A stretch of 64,000 nucleotides of DNA from Dehalococcoidia bacterium (lineage in GTDB: Bacteria > Chloroflexota > Dehalococcoidia > SZUA-161): positions 38,451 through 102,450 of the forward strand of contig JAUXAX010000003.1 in NCBI GenBank assembly GCA_030619685.1, written 5' to 3'. Below, piece by piece: positions 62,689 through 64,000 of this stretch. The position numbers and the translations under genes were made by a program. The notes under the pieces were generated by a model. It was given only the letters and a program-made list of their open reading frames with translations. It was not told the origin of the DNA and did no database searches. How positions within the stretch are numbered: the first letter of the stretch is position 1; each line of letters opens with the position of its first letter.

Positions 62689-63186
62689 ATGAGTGCTCAA
62701 ACCTCCAAAGGGGAAATCCTGAAGCGCGTGCAGCAAAGGGGAGGGGACTATGTGGAAGCTGTGTGTGGCAACTGCGCCCAAAGCACCATTTTTGCGCTCC
62801 AAGAGGACTTCGGGGCGGTTAAGGCTATACCCTTGAGAGCGCTCACCGCCATGTCTGGAATTGCCCTGAGAGGCGAAACCTGTGGTGCAGTTGTAGGCGC
62901 CCTCCTGGCACTGGGCATACTCACGGGACGTGAGAACGAGGAGTTTCTGGAAGCCTTTCCTGGCACAATGGAGCGAGCCACTAGATTCTGTGATGCCTTC
63001 GAGAAGGAGTTAGGCAGCCTGATATGCAAGCACATTCACACACGGCTATTCGGGAGGGTCTACGACCTAGCAGACCCGGTACAACAACAGGAGTTCCTCG
63101 AAGCCGGTGGCTTGACGAAATGCCGTGCGCCAGTAGAGACAGCCTCTCGGCTTGTCGCCGAGATAATCCTCGGAGAGGAAGCCTGA
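62689..63186 (+). CDS. C_GCAxxG_C_C family redox protein
   Basis: 165 residues from ATG 62689, preceded by AAAGGAGAA. The family's conserved Cys pattern is visible: CGNCAQSTIFALQEDFG, GIALRGETCGAVVGALLALG, ELGSLICKHI and GLTKCRAPV. Such proteins are probably electron-transfer or cluster proteins encoded near redox enzymes. Here it follows the activase on the same strand. Confidence 0.9.
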   Translation: MSAQTSKGEILKRVQQRGGDYVEAVCGNCAQSTIFALQEDFGAVKAIPLRALTAMSGIALRGETCGAVVGALLALGILTGRENEEFLEAFPGTMERATRFCDAFEKELGSLICKHIHTRLFGRVYDLADPVQQQEFLEAGGLTKCRAPVETASRLVAEIILGEEA

Positions 63187-63200
63187 GGGCACTCTACGCA

Positions 63201-63320
63201 GCAACCTCTCTCATCTTCAGCTCAATATCCGGCAGCCGAACTGGAAAAGTGTAGGGCATGTTGCGGCTACGCCATTCTGCTCCAAAGTGGATATGCCCAC
63301 AATAGCTTGTATTGTTTCTC
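63201..63320 (+). repeat. Dispersed repeat B, copy 3
   Basis: From GCAACCTCTC (63201) and CTCAATATCC (63221) through GGCATGTTGCGGCTACGCCA to about ATTGTTTCTC (63320). It lacks the 5' hairpin and the far 3' end of copies 1 and 2. Confidence 0.82.
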
Positions 63321-63343
63321 AAATCTTTATTCAAACTATATGG

Positions 63344-63391
63344 AGGGATAAATTATTATCCCTTGACTTCATAAAATCTATGGTTCAAAAT
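63344..63391 (+). promoter_or_regulatory. Palindrome and promoter upstream of the PurL-like gene
   Basis: A perfect 8-bp inverted repeat AGGGATAA / TTATCCCT with an ATTA loop (63344-63363) touches TTGACT (63363-63368). After a 17-nt spacer comes CAAAAT (63386-63391). The gene starts at 63458 with AGGGGAGG. The dyad may be an operator or activator site. Confidence 0.55.
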
Positions 63392-63457
63392 TCGGGGGGG
63401 CACGCGGTTATTAGTAATAAGAGCTACCGCAAAATGAAAATCTAGGGGAGGCAAGAA

Positions 63458-64000
63458 ATGAATACAATTGAAAGGGCGTTAATGCATGCTTTGTTTGCCC
63501 ACCTGCATCACAATATTGATCAGGCGGTCGATTTTAGGGCGCTCGAAGAGCTAAACCGGAAAGTTAGTCAGAAGTGGCCAGGAGCATTGACTATAGGGCC
63601 AGGAGATGATGCTGCCGTCTTCCAGATGCCAGGGATTGAAGGGTATTTTGTGGCGAAACAAGAAAGCCATTGCTCTCCCTGTGTACCCAGGCCTTATGAT
63701 GCTGCTGCAACCGGAGCTGGCGGTGCCATGCGAGATATCACTGCCATGGGAGGCAGGCCTATTTTCCTCCTGGATTTCATAGGAACCAGACCATTAGAAG
63801 AGGAAGTGTTAGTAGGACCTTGCGGTTTCGCGGGCAAATGCACCTGTGGGAAATGCAAAGTAATGACCAGTCAAGAAAGGCTTAACCTGATGGTTCAGGG
63901 GGTAAGAGACATGTGTGCCGCTATGGATGTTTTCGTTATTGGAGGGGGCCTTTCGACCTCTTTTACTGACATTGTCCCAGCAGTAGTGGTGGCGGTAATT
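63458..64000 (+). CDS. PurL/AIR-synthase superfamily protein with cysteine insertion (partial at window end)
   Basis: 181 residues are seen before the window ends; start ATG 63458 with AGGGGAGG upstream. It matches the FGAM synthetase (PurL) N-terminal half: TIGPGDDAAVF, KQESH at the KxExHNHPS position and ATGAGGAMRDITAMGGRPIFLLD. The His-Asn-His-Pro part reads HCSPCVP, and an insert CGFAGKCTCGKC (residues 122-133) adds four Cys (Cx5CxCx2C). It is therefore probably a PurL paralogue with a metal site, not the purine enzyme. It extends beyond the window. Confidence 0.78.
   Translation, partial: MNTIERALMHALFAHLHHNIDQAVDFRALEELNRKVSQKWPGALTIGPGDDAAVFQMPGIEGYFVAKQESHCSPCVPRPYDAAATGAGGAMRDITAMGGRPIFLLDFIGTRPLEEEVLVGPCGFAGKCTCGKCKVMTSQERLNLMVQGVRDMCAAMDVFVIGGGLSTSFTDIVPAVVVAVI

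Noticed and set aside
1..64000. CRISPR array
   Set aside because: No regularly spaced direct repeats with unique spacers were found; all repeats are dispersed.

Overview
The window looks like a chromosome segment of an anaerobic bacterium, most likely a member of the Chloroflexota (class Dehalococcoidia or a near relative). This is an inference from gene content and style, not from a marker-gene tree. Supporting points are a moderately high GC content, a fused shikimate kinase/dehydroquinate synthase, molybdenum-cofactor genes, a 2-hydroxyacyl-CoA dehydratase/benzoyl-CoA reductase-type system with its ATP-dependent activase, and many short hairpin repeats between genes. No rRNA gene, intact tRNA gene or CRISPR array was seen.

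Layout. (1) 1-2.24 kb is the right-hand end of an integrated mobile element. It holds the 3' end of an unknown cargo gene, a strong promoter with an operator-like dyad, a small excisionase-type DNA-binding protein and a large serine recombinase. The recombinase gene runs directly into a 5'-truncated comM/yifB gene, so the element integrated inside comM. (2) 2.2-31.6 kb is a dense core region: comM remnant, mscS, otsB and otsA (trehalose), alaS, ruvX, a shikimate block (aroE, aroC, a TIM-barrel gene, aroK-aroB fusion), a heme O synthase-like prenyltransferase, tgt, a small basic protein, a radical SAM activase-like protein, acylphosphatase, a minus-strand molybdenum-cofactor operon (mobA, hydrolase, moeA, mobB, DUF362, unknown), pcm, gatB, secG, a MenA-like prenyltransferase, ybjQ, fmt, rplY and queA. 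Both tgt and queA of queuosine synthesis are present. (3) From about 31.8 kb the density drops and the character changes. A decayed tRNA-like sequence (about 32.52-32.60 kb) marks the transition. Beyond it lies a mosaic of catabolic genes on both strands, separated by long intergenic stretches full of repeats and gene remnants.

The accessory part contains an unusual radical SAM protein; an SDR plus ThDP enzyme pair; an MBL hydrolase; an RRM protein; a PLP decarboxylase; a DUF362-ferredoxin protein; a lipid-type module (acyl-CoA dehydrogenase, XRE-cupin regulator, thiolase-like protein lacking the usual nucleophile Cys, DUF35-SCP2 fusion); a 2H phosphoesterase; a nucleosidase; two broken genes; a divergent KARI-like reductoisomerase; a glycerate kinase, KDG-aldolase-like and IlvD/Edd-like set that could form a sugar-acid pathway; an isochorismatase-family hydrolase; and a two-subunit HgdB/BcrC-type dehydratase or reductase with activase and a C_GCAxxG_C_C protein. 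The window ends inside a PurL-like gene carrying an unusual cysteine cluster.

Five families of short dispersed sequence (A to E below) recur between genes. Two of them (D and the 5' hairpin of B) show compensatory stem changes between copies, and one (C) carries what looks like a promoter upstream of two unrelated genes. The most notable candidates for new biology are the comM integration junction, the thiolase-like/DUF35-SCP2 module, the HgdB-like pair with one cysteine-poor subunit, the cysteine-rich PurL-like protein and the promoter-bearing repeat C.
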